From JALGVA01 sp964617715 (lineage in GTDB: Bacteria; Armatimonadota; Zipacnadia; Zipacnadales; UBA5352), in contig CAZTZN010000002.1 in NCBI GenBank assembly GCA_964617715.1, forward strand, positions 30,233 through 94,232: a stretch of DNA of 64,000 nt, given 5' to 3'. How positions within the stretch are numbered: the first letter of the stretch is position 1; each line of letters begins with the position of its first letter. The notes below the pieces were generated by a model that did not search any database, had not been told where the DNA came from, and worked only from the letters and a program-made list of their open reading frames with translations. Positions 15,664-24,062 of the stretch are shown piece by piece. A program made the translations under genes and the position numbers.

Positions 15664-16113
15664 TCAGAAAGTCCGATCGGTGCTCAGCAACAGCGTCACC
15701 GGGCCTTCATTGACCAGCGACACGTGCATGCGCGCGCCGAATACCCCGCGCGCGACCTGCAGGCCCATCTCCACCATCCGGTCGGCGAATTCATCGACCA
15801 GCGCCTCGGCCGCATGGGGCTCGCAAGCACCGGTGAAGCTCGGGCGCCGCCCCTTGCGGCAGTCGCCGTAGAGTGTGAAGTTCGGCACCACCAGCACCCC
15901 ACCGCCGATGTCGGACACCGACAGGTTCATCTTCCCGGCGTCATCCTCGAAGATCCGCAGGTGAGCAATCTTGTTGGCCAGCGCGCGCGCGTCCTCATCC
16001 GCGTCGGCATTTCCGCAGCCGACCAGCACCATCAGCCCGCGCTCGATCCGGCCGACGATCTCGCCCTCGACCTCGACCGCCGCCTCACTTACCCGCTGCA
16101 CGACCGCTCTCAC
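15664..16113 (-). CDS. dtd: D-aminoacyl-tRNA deacylase
   Basis: Dtd removes D-amino acids (and glycine from tRNA-Ala) that were wrongly attached to tRNA. I place the start at GTG 16113, giving (M)RAVVQRVSEAAVEV, the exact family N-terminus, with GGGAG upstream; total 149 residues, as usual. The conserved C-terminal NxGPVT loop reads VNEGPVT. The active-site segment that is normally SQFTL reads PNFTLYGD here (about residues 78-85), keeping Phe-Thr but changing the two residues before them. First gene of a probable dtd-TPR-MBL operon. Confidence 0.94.
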   Translation of the reverse strand: MRAVVQRVSEAAVEVEGEIVGRIERGLMVLVGCGNADADEDARALANKIAHLRIFEDDAGKMNLSVSDIGGGVLVVPNFTLYGDCRKGRRPSFTGACEPHAAEALVDEFADRMVEMGLQVARGVFGARMHVSLVNEGPVTLLLSTDRTF

Positions 16114-16239
16114 GTGCGCTCCCACTCCCGAGCCCCGGCTTACCAGCCTCTGCTCTTTGTTCCTCGCGCCTGTCCCCGCCACCTGCCCGATGCGCACGAG
16201 CCGGGGTCATCAGCGGCCTCGCGAATGAACATTCCACCC

Positions 16240-16287
16240 TTGACAGAGCGTCTACTATCTGGCATAGTATCAACTACGAGTGGTAGT
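16240..16287 (+). promoter_or_regulatory. Promoter of the small lipoprotein gene with two inverted repeats
   Basis: A perfect -35 TTGACA (16240-16245) is followed, 17 bp on, by CATAGT (16263-16268). Two dyads overlap and follow it: TACTAT-N5-ATAGTA (16253-16269) across the -10, and ACTAC-N5-GTAGT (16273-16287) at the start region; their centres are 19 bp apart. This looks like a double operator, but no regulator gene is adjacent. Confidence 0.55.
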
Positions 16288-16321
16288 ACGACGCGGTGGA
16301 TGAACCCGGGAGGTGCCTGGA

Positions 16322-16858
16322 GTGCGCAGGACGGCGACGATGATAGGTCTGATCGCGTTGGTGGCCGCGGCGGGCGTGCTGGTCTTTTCGGGCTGCGACT
16401 CGGCCTGGTACGAGGACGACTGGGACGATGACGGGGGCTACGACGGCAGCTACAACAAGACCATCTTCTTCTACCTGAACGTCGCCGACGCCAACGGCGA
16501 CCCCCTGCCCGGCGTGACCGTATGGATCGACGGCGACCAGCAGGATGCGCGCACCGACGACGAGTACGAGCGGCTCGGCCAGCAGTTCCCGCCCGACTGG
16601 CGTGGCTGGCGCTACAACTGGAGCGGCGGGCCGTACTGGCTGGATCTGCGGGATTACGCCGGCGCCGAGTGCACCATCGAGATCATGGTCACCCGCAGCG
16701 GTCTGCAAAGCCAGCGCAGCTATGTGACCTTCGATCGCTGGGATCCGCGCGAGATCTACGTGCGACAGACCTTCGTGATGGAGCCGCGCAGCGGGCTGAC
16801 CTCGGCCGCGGTCGTTACCGCGCCGCAACCGGCGGAGAAATGCTCACTCGAGCAGTAA
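16322..16858 (+). CDS. Small lipoprotein of unknown function
   Basis: The start GTG 16322 has GGAGG eight bases upstream; an in-frame GTG at 16313 overlaps that site. The 178-residue product has a signal peptide ending in a lipobox-like VFSGC (Cys25), then an Asp-rich stretch (YEDDWDDDGG) and a beta-rich domain with 'NVADANGDPLPGVTVWIDGD', which resembles carboxypeptidase-regulatory or Ig-like beta-sandwich repeats. It is probably a surface-anchored lipoprotein. The 3' end overlaps the convergent mtaB gene by 15 bases. No function can be assigned. Confidence 0.8.
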   Translation: MRRTATMIGLIALVAAAGVLVFSGCDSAWYEDDWDDDGGYDGSYNKTIFFYLNVADANGDPLPGVTVWIDGDQQDARTDDEYERLGQQFPPDWRGWRYNWSGGPYWLDLRDYAGAECTIEIMVTRSGLQSQRSYVTFDRWDPREIYVRQTFVMEPRSGLTSAAVVTAPQPAEKCSLEQ

Positions 16859-18187
16859 GCCCGACAGTCCTGCGCCATCGGCCCCGGTGGCCATGACCGG
16901 CACGATCCGGCCAACGAGGTCATCGGGGCCGTCGAAGGCCACCCGCAGGTAATTGTCCGAGACCCCGACGAGACGCCCCGCCCTGTCGCGGGGCGTCTCG
17001 ACGACCACCTCCAGTTGCTCCCCCACCGCCGCCTGTGCGAACCTGGCCGCCTTCTCCGCCGACACTCCGCGCAACACCGCGGTGCGTCGCTTGCGCACCT
17101 CCGGGTTCACACTCTCTGGCATATCTGCCGCGGGCGTCCCCGGCCGCTCGGAGTACGTGAATACATGCAGGTACGCCGCCGGCAGCTCGCGCACGAACTC
17201 CAGCGTCTGCGCGAACTCGTCATCGCTCTCGCCCGGGAAGCCGGTGAGCACATCGACACCGATACTCACCTGCGGCTCGCACGCGACGATCCCGGTGATC
17301 AAGTCACGGTAGAACGCGCTGTCGTAAGGCCGGTTCATACGCGCCAGCGTGGCGTCACAGCCGCTCTGCAGCGGAATGTGCAGGTGCCGGCAGACCTTGC
17401 CGTACGCAGGCAGCTTCGGGTCCGGCGCGAGGGCCCCGCCCCCCGCACACACCATCGCGATCAGTTCCTCAGTCACCTCGCGCGGCTCGATGCTGCTCAG
17501 ACGCACGCGTGCGACACTGTCGAGGTCGCAGACGGCATGCACCAGATCGGCCAGTCTCGCCCCGCCTGCGTCAAGATCGCGCCCCCAGGCTCCGAGGTGA
17601 GTGCCGACCAGCACCACCTCCGGGTGGCCCGCCCGTCCCAGCAGGTCGGCCTGGCGCACCACGATGTCGGGTGGCACGCTGCGGCTGGGGCCACGCGCGG
17701 CGGCGATGATGCAGTAGGCGCAGGAGGCGTCGCAGCCGTTCTGCACCTTGACGAAGGCGCGCGTGTTGTCAGGGAAGTGGTGCACGAGGCGCTCGGAGTC
17801 GGAGGGGGGTGTCGCAAGCCGCACCGGCTTTCGACGCGCCAGACGCTCGGCGGCCATGCGCGCGAGATCCGGCTTGCAATCGTTCCCCGCGACCAGATCC
17901 GCGACGCCGAGGGCCTCCAGCTCTTCGGGGTACATCTCCGCGCTGCAGCCGGTCAGCACGACCACCGCGTCCGGGCAGCGCCGACGGGCCTGACGCGCCA
18001 ACCTGCGCGCGTCGCGATCGGTGCGGTGGGTCACCGTGCAGGTGTTGAGAACATACACATCAGCCTCGGCGTCGAAGGGGACGGTCGCAAAGCCCAGGGC
18101 TTCGAAGTCCTCGCGAAGCTGCTCGCTCTCATACTGGTTGAGCTTGCAGCCCAGCGTTCGGATGGCCACGCGCAAACGAGCGCTCAT
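16844..18187 (-). CDS. mtaB: tRNA (ms2t6A37) methylthiotransferase MtaB
   Basis: MtaB is a radical-SAM enzyme that adds a methylthio group to t6A37 of tRNAs reading ANN codons. From ATG 18187 the 447-residue product shows the three N-terminal cluster cysteines C14 (TLGCKLNQYES), C50 (LNTCTVT) and C81 (LTGCSAEMYP), the radical-SAM CxxxCxxC at C152, C156 and C159 (NGCDASCAYC), and a C-terminal TRAM-like RNA-binding tail. The CKLNQYES form of the first motif favours MtaB over MiaB or RimO. Its end overlaps the convergent lipoprotein gene. No partner genes on the same strand downstream. Confidence 0.94.
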   Translation of the reverse strand: MSARLRVAIRTLGCKLNQYESEQLREDFEALGFATVPFDAEADVYVLNTCTVTHRTDRDARRLARQARRRCPDAVVVLTGCSAEMYPEELEALGVADLVAGNDCKPDLARMAAERLARRKPVRLATPPSDSERLVHHFPDNTRAFVKVQNGCDASCAYCIIAAARGPSRSVPPDIVVRQADLLGRAGHPEVVLVGTHLGAWGRDLDAGGARLADLVHAVCDLDSVARVRLSSIEPREVTEELIAMVCAGGGALAPDPKLPAYGKVCRHLHIPLQSGCDATLARMNRPYDSAFYRDLITGIVACEPQVSIGVDVLTGFPGESDDEFAQTLEFVRELPAAYLHVFTYSERPGTPAADMPESVNPEVRKRRTAVLRGVSAEKAARFAQAAVGEQLEVVVETPRDRAGRLVGVSDNYLRVAFDGPDDLVGRIVPVMATGADGAGLSGLLLE

Positions 18188-18213
18188 GGGCGCGTGCCCT
18201 CCGCGAGGCCGGG

Positions 18214-18243
18214 TTGCGCGCTGCCGAGTCCGTGTGCTATAAT
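18214..18243 (+). promoter_or_regulatory. Orphan plus-strand promoter between mtaB and rpmB
   Basis: TTGCGC (18214-18219) and perfect TATAAT (18238-18243), 18 bp apart. Both flanking genes are on the minus strand, so transcription would run through the 18289-18310 hairpin, antisense to rpmB, and possibly on to the DUF1385 gene at 18652. Confidence 0.45.
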
Positions 18244-18288
18244 CGCCGTGTTCAGGCTGACGAGGGGCGGTCTGCGGGCACGACAAAC

Positions 18289-18310
18289 GGCCGGGGCCTG
18301 AGCCCCGGCC
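18289..18310 (-). terminator. Terminator of rpmB
   Basis: Nine-base GC-rich arms (18289-18297 and 18302-18310) pair perfectly around CTGA. Read on the minus strand the hairpin is followed by GTTTGT, 29 bases after the rpmB stop. Confidence 0.7.
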
Positions 18311-18338
18311 CAACTGCGCGCATCGGTCCCGATTGGGA

Positions 18339-18533
18339 TCAGCCCCGGGCGGCTTTCTTGACCTTGCCCGCCTTGATACACGACGTGCAGACCTTTATCC
18401 GCTTCGGCGAGCCGTTCACGAGGGCGCGCACACGCTGGATGTTCGGCTGCCACGTGCGCTTGGTGCGCCGCTGCGAGTTGCTCACGTTGTGCCCGGTGCT
18501 CGGCCGCTTGCCGCAGATCTCACACTTGGCCAT
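18339..18533 (-). CDS. rpmB: 50S ribosomal protein L28
   Basis: A 64-residue basic ribosomal protein of the large subunit. ATG 18533 gives MAKCEICGKRPSTGHNVSNS, the exact family N-terminus, with AGGGA upstream. It is the zinc-binding form: C4 and C7 (CEIC) and C49 and C52 (CTSC) make a four-cysteine site. A longer in-frame extension upstream is not family-like and is rejected. It has its own weak promoter and terminator and so is a monocistronic unit. Confidence 0.97.
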   Translation of the reverse strand: MAKCEICGKRPSTGHNVSNSQRRTKRTWQPNIQRVRALVNGSPKRIKVCTSCIKAGKVKKAARG

Positions 18534-18601
18534 CGTCAATACTTCCCTTCGCAAGGCGAGCGTGTGTCCGTCCACGCGTCGCCGAATTGCCTGAGTAAAT
18601 A

Positions 18602-18631
18602 ATGATAGCACATCCGCCCGACGCCGCGCAA
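18602..18631 (-). promoter_or_regulatory. Candidate promoter of rpmB
   Basis: Minus-strand TTGCGC (18631-18626) and TATCAT (18607-18602), 18 bp apart, about 70 bases before the rpmB start. The same -35 hexamer and spacing occur in the plus-strand promoter at 18214. Confidence 0.4.
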
Positions 18632-18651
18632 GCGGTGTCTGCATCGAGGCG

Positions 18652-19488
18652 ATGACGATTTCCCACCGCTTCCCCGATGATATCTGCCCTGACTGGATGC
18701 GGCCGGCCCTGCCGCCGAGCGGCCCGCCGCGTATCAGCGGTACCGCCATGCCCGGTGGCGTCTTCATGTCCACCGGCAACGCCCGCAGCGCCGGCGATCT
18801 GTGGCTCATCCTGACCGGCCTGTCCATCGCCGCGCTCGGCTCGGGGGCGCTGGTGCTGACCTGGATCATCTCGTGGACCATCGAGCAGTTCTCGGCGCTG
18901 CCGCTCACCGGGATGCTGATGATGCTCACCCCCGGGCCCGACGGCGAGACGGGGCCGCTACTGGAGATCGGCCTCAACCTGCTCACCTTCCTGTGTTTCC
19001 TCCTGCTTATGCGCCTGACCCCCCTGTCCGGCTACCACGCGGCCGAGCACAAGGTTATCAGCGCCATCGAGCACTTCGGTGAGGCCACCATGGAGCGCGC
19101 TCGCACGATGCCGCGCGCCCACCCGCGCTGCGGGTCCAATCTGCTGGCCGGGCTGCTCCCGCTGCTGCTCATCGGCGAGCCTCTGTGGCGCCTCAGCCCC
19201 ATCGCCGGGGCCGCCACCATCATCCTGGGCTGGTCGATGCGTTTCCACACCGGCTATCTGATCCAGACGCTCTTCGCCACCAAGGAGCCCACCGATCGTC
19301 AGCTCCGCGCCGGGCTGGAGGCCGGCCGCAGGGTGCTTGAGCGCTGGCAGGCCTCCCTCGGGCGGCCGGTACCACCGCTGATCAGCCTGTGGCGGCGCGG
19401 CATGGCGCAGATGTTCATCGGCATGTTCATTGGCGTCTGGCTCCTCGGACACATCTACGAGTACCTGCACCTGTGGCTCGACTTCTGA
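18652..19488 (+). CDS. DUF1385 family membrane protein
   Basis: A 278-residue polytopic membrane protein of the DUF1385/COG3872 (YqhQ-like) family. Signature segments are GYHAAEHKVISAIE (127-140) and AHPRCGSNLLAG (156-167). Hydrophobic segments are seen around 52-72, 84-92, 105-120, 165-180, 185-200 and 250-268. The family has no established function. Start ATG 18652 is the longest; a shorter start at ATG 18769 (MSTGNARSAG) is possible because the first 39 residues look unlike the rest. It lies 35 bases before argS, so the two may be co-transcribed. Confidence 0.85.
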   Translation: MTISHRFPDDICPDWMRPALPPSGPPRISGTAMPGGVFMSTGNARSAGDLWLILTGLSIAALGSGALVLTWIISWTIEQFSALPLTGMLMMLTPGPDGETGPLLEIGLNLLTFLCFLLLMRLTPLSGYHAAEHKVISAIEHFGEATMERARTMPRAHPRCGSNLLAGLLPLLLIGEPLWRLSPIAGAATIILGWSMRFHTGYLIQTLFATKEPTDRQLRAGLEAGRRVLERWQASLGRPVPPLISLWRRGMAQMFIGMFIGVWLLGHIYEYLHLWLDF

Positions 19489-19523
19489 CCAGGATTGCAC
19501 CAACACGCTTCGGAGGACGCTGC

Positions 19524-21197
19524 ATGGCTGACGCACAGCTCATCGAACTCATCGACGCCGCGCTGAAGGCGGCCTGCGAGGCGGGCGACCTGCCCCCCTG
19601 CGACCCCGAGATCCGCCTGGAGCAGCCGCCCCGGCCCGAGATGGGCGACTTCTCGTGCAATATCGCCATGATCCTGGCGAAGCCTGCGCGGAAGCCTCCG
19701 CGTCAGGTGGCCGAGACCATCCTCAAGCATCTGCCGGAGTGCGCCTTCATCGACCGCGTGGAGATCGCCGGGCCCGGGTTCATCAACTTCCACCTCTCCC
19801 CCACCTGGCTGCAGGATACCGTCCGAGACGTGTTGCTGCTCGGCGACCGCTACGGACACAGCGACGAGGGGGCGGGCAGGCGGGTACAGATCGAGTTCAT
19901 CTCGGCCAACCCTGTGGGCCCGCTGCACATCGGCAACGCCCGCGGTGGTCCCTACGGCGACGCACTGGCCAATCTGTTCGAGGCCGTCGGCTACGAGGTC
20001 GAACGCGAGTATCTGCTCAACGATGGCCCGGACAACACGCAGTTCCGTCTGTTTGGCGCGTCGGTGCAGGCCCGGGTACGCGAGCTGCTCGGGCTGCCCG
20101 CGCACATGCCTGAGGATGGCTACAGGGGCGAATACGTCATCGACTACGCGCGGAAACTCATCGCGACGCATGGCGAGCGCCTGGGCGAAATCCCGGAGGA
20201 CGAGGACGGCTTCTTCGAATTCGCGATCCTCGGCGAGGAGGTGTGCGTGGCCGACATCCGCAACAGCCTGGAAATGCTGGGCGTCGAGTTCGACTCGTGG
20301 TTCAGCGAGCGCGCGATGTTTGAGGACGGTGAGATCGACGCCAAGCTCGACGAGCTGTGGGGCCGCGGCGTGCTCTACGAGCGGGATGGCGCGGTATGGC
20401 TGCGCACCACCGACTTCGGCGACGAGGAGGATCGGGTGCTGGTGCGCCAAAACGGCGCGAAGACCTATCTCATGAGCGACCTCGCCTATGTGGACAACAA
20501 GCTCGCGCGCGGCTTCGACCACCTGATCTACGTCTGGGGGCCCGACCACGCGGCCCAGGTGCCCTCGGTCAGGGCGGGCATGGCCGCCGCGGGTGTCGAT
20601 CCCGAGGTCACCGAGTTCATCGTGCATCAGATCGTGCGCCTGACCGAGGGCGGCGAGATCGTGCGCATGTCCAAGCGCCAGGGCACGATCGTTTCCCTCC
20701 GCGAGCTGATAGCGGACGTGGGACGGGACGTGACACGCTTCTTTCTGCTCTCCCGCTCCGTCGATTCGCACCTCGACTTCGACCTGGAACTGGCGCGCAA
20801 GGAGAGCGACGAGAACCCGGTCTATTACGTGCAGTACGCCCACGCACGCATCAGCAGCATCCTGCGCGAGGCCCGACAGCGTGGCTTCGCGACCGACGAT
20901 CTTGCCCGGGCCGACCTGTCGCTGCTGGCGCATCCCGACGAGCTGCGCCTCATGCGCTGGCTGGCCGACTATCCCGCCGAGGTCAGCGACGCCGCCGCTC
21001 AGCGCGCGCCCCACCGGCTCGCGCATCTGTCGCGCGATCTCGCAGCGACCTTCCACCAGTTCTACGGCACCTGCCGCGTCATCAACGAGCATGAGCCGGA
21101 GCTGTCACGCGCGCGCCTTGCGCTGGTCAGCGCCGCAGGCATCGTGCTGCGCAACGTCCTCGGGCTGCTGGGCGTGAGCGCGCCGGAACAGATGTGA
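19524..21197 (+). CDS. argS: Arginyl-tRNA synthetase
   Basis: ArgRS charges tRNA-Arg. The start ATG 19524 has GGAGG seven bases upstream; the product is 557 residues. N-terminal Add-1 domain (with PEMGDFSCNIAM), class I motif HIGNARGG (135-142, HIGH type), the KMSKS-equivalent RMSKRQGTIV (381-390), and a C-terminal DALR anticodon-binding domain (about 440-557) are visible. Its stop overlaps the start of the following secreted GHL10 gene (TGATG), so the carbohydrate-related genes downstream are coupled to argS transcription and translation. Confidence 0.97.
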   Translation: MADAQLIELIDAALKAACEAGDLPPCDPEIRLEQPPRPEMGDFSCNIAMILAKPARKPPRQVAETILKHLPECAFIDRVEIAGPGFINFHLSPTWLQDTVRDVLLLGDRYGHSDEGAGRRVQIEFISANPVGPLHIGNARGGPYGDALANLFEAVGYEVEREYLLNDGPDNTQFRLFGASVQARVRELLGLPAHMPEDGYRGEYVIDYARKLIATHGERLGEIPEDEDGFFEFAILGEEVCVADIRNSLEMLGVEFDSWFSERAMFEDGEIDAKLDELWGRGVLYERDGAVWLRTTDFGDEEDRVLVRQNGAKTYLMSDLAYVDNKLARGFDHLIYVWGPDHAAQVPSVRAGMAAAGVDPEVTEFIVHQIVRLTEGGEIVRMSKRQGTIVSLRELIADVGRDVTRFFLLSRSVDSHLDFDLELARKESDENPVYYVQYAHARISSILREARQRGFATDDLARADLSLLAHPDELRLMRWLADYPAEVSDAAAQRAPHRLAHLSRDLAATFHQFYGTCRVINEHEPELSRARLALVSAAGIVLRNVLGLLGVSAPEQM

Positions 21198-23164
21198 TGT
21201 CCGTGCCTCGCGCGACGCTGGCGGCCGTCGTGCTGGGGGCATCGCTGTTGGTGGCGCGGGCCGCGCCCACCCCGACGGTCGCGGTTGTGCACGGTGATTT
21301 CCTCGGCGGCGCCGGCCCCGAAACGGCGCAGATCAGCCGCGAGCGCTACGAGGCTGTCCTGCGCGCGCTGGAAGCTGCGGGCATCCCCTACCAGGAGAGT
21401 TCGGACACCATCGTTGAGCAGTGGGGCCTGCCCGCGGTGCCCGTCGCCATCATGCCCTACAGTCGCGCCGTCAGCGACGAGGAGGCGCGCCACCTGCGTG
21501 CCTTCCTGGCTCGCCCCGCGCGTCTGATCGTCTTCTACACCGCGCGCGAGGACCTGGCCGCCGAGTTGGGCGCGGCGCTCGGCCCCGTCACGCACGAGGA
21601 TTTCCCGGGGCAGTTCTTCTCGCTGCGCCCCCCCGACGGGCGGCTGCTTGGCCAGCCCGACGCGCTCGCCCTCGACGCACGTACCATCCGCCCGCTCAAG
21701 CCCATCGACGGACGGTGCTACGGGACCTGGTACACGGTCTCCGGCCACCCGACGGCCCACGCCGGCCTCGTGGTCTCGGACCGCGGCGCACTCGTCGGTG
21801 CCCCGCCCTCGCCCGACAGCAAGCCCGCGCTCGTGCAACTGCTGCGCGCGCTCGTCGGGCGCTTTGCGCCGGAGCTGTGGACCGCGCTGGCGCCACGCGA
21901 TCCGCGCCTGATCGGCCCCGTCGGTCACTACGATTCGCTGACCGACTTGGACGCCGCGCTGCGCGCCAACAGCGCCGAGTATCTGGGCGGCGCCCGCGCG
22001 GACGTTCGCGAGGCCTTCGGACTGCTCAGCTCGATCTCCGACCTGCTCATGCGAGGACGCCAGGAGGAGGCCATCGCCGCCTCCCGCCGGGCACGCGAGT
22101 TGGGCCAGCGCGCGTGGTACCGCTCGTACCCGTCATATTCGCCGGAGATCCGCGGTGTGTGGGCTGCGGACACGGTAGATGGTGGCTGGGACCGGGCCAT
22201 CCGCAACCTCGCCGCCGCCAACTTCAACGTAGTCTTCCCGTACATGGCCTCGGGCGCGGCGGCTTACTACCCGAGTGCGGTGCTGCCGCGCTGCACCAAC
22301 TCGCATGGCAATCCGCTGCGCGATGCCATCGCCGCCGGACGCGCGCACGGTGTGTCCGTGCACCCGCGCATCCTGGGATTCTTCACCATGGGCGCCTCAC
22401 CGGAACTCAAGGACTGGTACAGGTCCCAGGGCCGCATTGCCCGCCGACCCGAGGGCTACGACATCAACTGGCTGTGCCCGTCAAACCATGACAACCGGCA
22501 GCAGATCATCGACACCGCGCTGGAGATGGTGACCACGTACGGGGCCGACGGCGTGCAGTTCGATTACTTGCGGTACAGTTGGAAGGACCGCTGCGTCTGC
22601 GCCACCTGTCGTGAGCGATTTGAAACCGAGACGGGCGTTCGAGTGAATAACTGGCCGGGGGATGTGCTGACCGGGCCGCTGCACGGCCGATGGCTGGAGT
22701 GGCGGAGGGAGACGATCACCTCGCTGTTGCGCACTGTGCGCCGCAGGATGAGGGAGGTCCGCCCCGACGCCACCCTCTCGGCGGCGGTCTTCATCAACTG
22801 GGAGAGCCACCGCGACAGCTTCGGCCAGGACTGGAAGCGCTGGATCGACGAGGGGCTGGTGGACTTCGTCGCGCCCATGACCTACGTGGCCGACATGGAC
22901 CGCTTCCAGGGCTGGGTGGTGAAGCAGGAGGCGTGGGCGGGCGGCAAGGTCCCGGTCGCGATGGGCATCGGGCCGTTCGCCGACATCGACCCGCAGATCA
23001 CGCCTCAGGGGGTGCTCGACCAGATTCAGGCAGCGCGCCGACTCGGCTGCGAGGGATTTGTGCTCTTCAACTATCAACGCGCCCTCGCCGAGGACTATCT
23101 GCCGGTGCTCGCGTTGGGCGCGACCGGCACGCCCGCGGAGATGGCGACACAGGCCCGGCAATGA
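21197..23164 (+). CDS. Secreted GHL10-type glycosyl-hydrolase-like protein with N-terminal amidotransferase-like domain
   Basis: ATG 21197 overlaps the argS stop. The 655-residue product has a signal peptide (RATLAAVVLGASLLVARA). Residues about 28-220 look like a class I glutamine-amidotransferase-type fold of the kind used as an accessory domain in glycosidases (VAVVHGDFLGG, VPVAIMPYSRAVSDEEARHL). From about residue 310 begins the GHL10 (DUF187) TIM barrel: 'EIRGVWAADTVDGGWDRAI', DGVQFDYLRYSW, VDFVAPMTYVADMD, and GFVLFNYQRAL. A Cys pair, RCVCATCRERF, sits in the barrel. The family is related to glycoside hydrolases, but the substrate is unknown. It leads a same-strand set of six carbohydrate-like genes. 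Confidence 0.85.
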   Translation: MSVPRATLAAVVLGASLLVARAAPTPTVAVVHGDFLGGAGPETAQISRERYEAVLRALEAAGIPYQESSDTIVEQWGLPAVPVAIMPYSRAVSDEEARHLRAFLARPARLIVFYTAREDLAAELGAALGPVTHEDFPGQFFSLRPPDGRLLGQPDALALDARTIRPLKPIDGRCYGTWYTVSGHPTAHAGLVVSDRGALVGAPPSPDSKPALVQLLRALVGRFAPELWTALAPRDPRLIGPVGHYDSLTDLDAALRANSAEYLGGARADVREAFGLLSSISDLLMRGRQEEAIAASRRARELGQRAWYRSYPSYSPEIRGVWAADTVDGGWDRAIRNLAAANFNVVFPYMASGAAAYYPSAVLPRCTNSHGNPLRDAIAAGRAHGVSVHPRILGFFTMGASPELKDWYRSQGRIARRPEGYDINWLCPSNHDNRQQIIDTALEMVTTYGADGVQFDYLRYSWKDRCVCATCRERFETETGVRVNNWPGDVLTGPLHGRWLEWRRETITSLLRTVRRRMREVRPDATLSAAVFINWESHRDSFGQDWKRWIDEGLVDFVAPMTYVADMDRFQGWVVKQEAWAGGKVPVAMGIGPFADIDPQITPQGVLDQIQAARRLGCEGFVLFNYQRALAEDYLPVLALGATGTPAEMATQARQ

Positions 23165-23180
23165 GGAGGCTGGTGCACCG

Positions 23181-23957
23181 ATGCGCGCAATGATCGGTCT
23201 GACCGCGCTGCACATCCTCGCCCTGCCCGTACTGGTGTTTGCACAGGATACGGCGCAGCCCGTGCCGCCCACCCGGGATCCGGTGACCTTCCTCGCCGCC
23301 GGTGAGGACGCGCCGCTCCTGCAGGGCGAGTTCTCGATCCCGCAGAGGCCGAACCCGGCGACCCTCGTTCCCGGCGTGGTCATCTGCCATCCGAACCCGC
23401 TCATGGGCGGCAACATGTACAACAACGTGGTGCTGGCGCTGCGCAATCACTGCCTGGAGCTGGGGATGGCGACTCTCATCTTCAACTTCCGCGGCGTCGG
23501 GCGGTCGGAGGGCGAGCCGACCGACGACCCCGCGTGCGCCGATGACGTCCTGGGCGCGCTGGCCTTCATGCGCGCGCAACCGGCGGTGGATGCCGAGCGC
23601 TGCGGGCTGGCGGGCTACTCCTTCGGCTCGCAGATGGCGCTGGCGGCCTGCGGGCGTGACCCCATCGTGCTCGCCTGCGCCGCCGTGGGCCTGCCCACCG
23701 GGCTGGCGCAGCCGGTGACCGTCGAGGACTTCGCGTACCTCGACGGCATCGAGCGCCCGCTCCTGTTCGTCACCGGTACCGATGATCAGTACAGCTCGAT
23801 CCCGAACATCTTCGCGCTCGTGGACCATTACGAGCTGCAGGCGCGTGTCATCCCCATGGAGGGCGTCGATCACTTCTACACCGAGCCCGAGAGCCTGGCG
23901 CTGATGGCCACGCAGGTCGCGCAGTTCCTGGCGATGAAGCTGGTGGGCGAGCCGTAG
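23181..23957 (+). CDS. Secreted alpha/beta hydrolase (COG2945-like)
   Basis: A 258-residue alpha/beta hydrolase from ATG 23181, preceded by GAGGAGG. A signal peptide (MIGLTALHILALPVLVFAQ) precedes the domain. Motifs: CHPNPLMGGNMYNNVV (oxyanion region), LIFNFRGVGRSEG, the nucleophile Ser147 in AGYSFGSQ, an acid in VTGTDDQYS, and the catalytic His in EGVDHFY. This form resembles COG2945-type esterases; deacetylation or deacylation of a carbohydrate is a reasonable guess from the neighbours but is not shown. It begins 16 bases after the GHL10 gene. Confidence 0.85.
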   Translation: MRAMIGLTALHILALPVLVFAQDTAQPVPPTRDPVTFLAAGEDAPLLQGEFSIPQRPNPATLVPGVVICHPNPLMGGNMYNNVVLALRNHCLELGMATLIFNFRGVGRSEGEPTDDPACADDVLGALAFMRAQPAVDAERCGLAGYSFGSQMALAACGRDPIVLACAAVGLPTGLAQPVTVEDFAYLDGIERPLLFVTGTDDQYSSIPNIFALVDHYELQARVIPMEGVDHFYTEPESLALMATQVAQFLAMKLVGEP

Positions 23958-24062
23958 GGGCAGGTTCCCTGTACCGGTGCGCGGAAACTCCTGTCATTGT
24001 CTGAAGTCTACTGTGTCGGTGCATCACATAGTGGGCTAATTCCCACGGATGGTGAGCGACTC

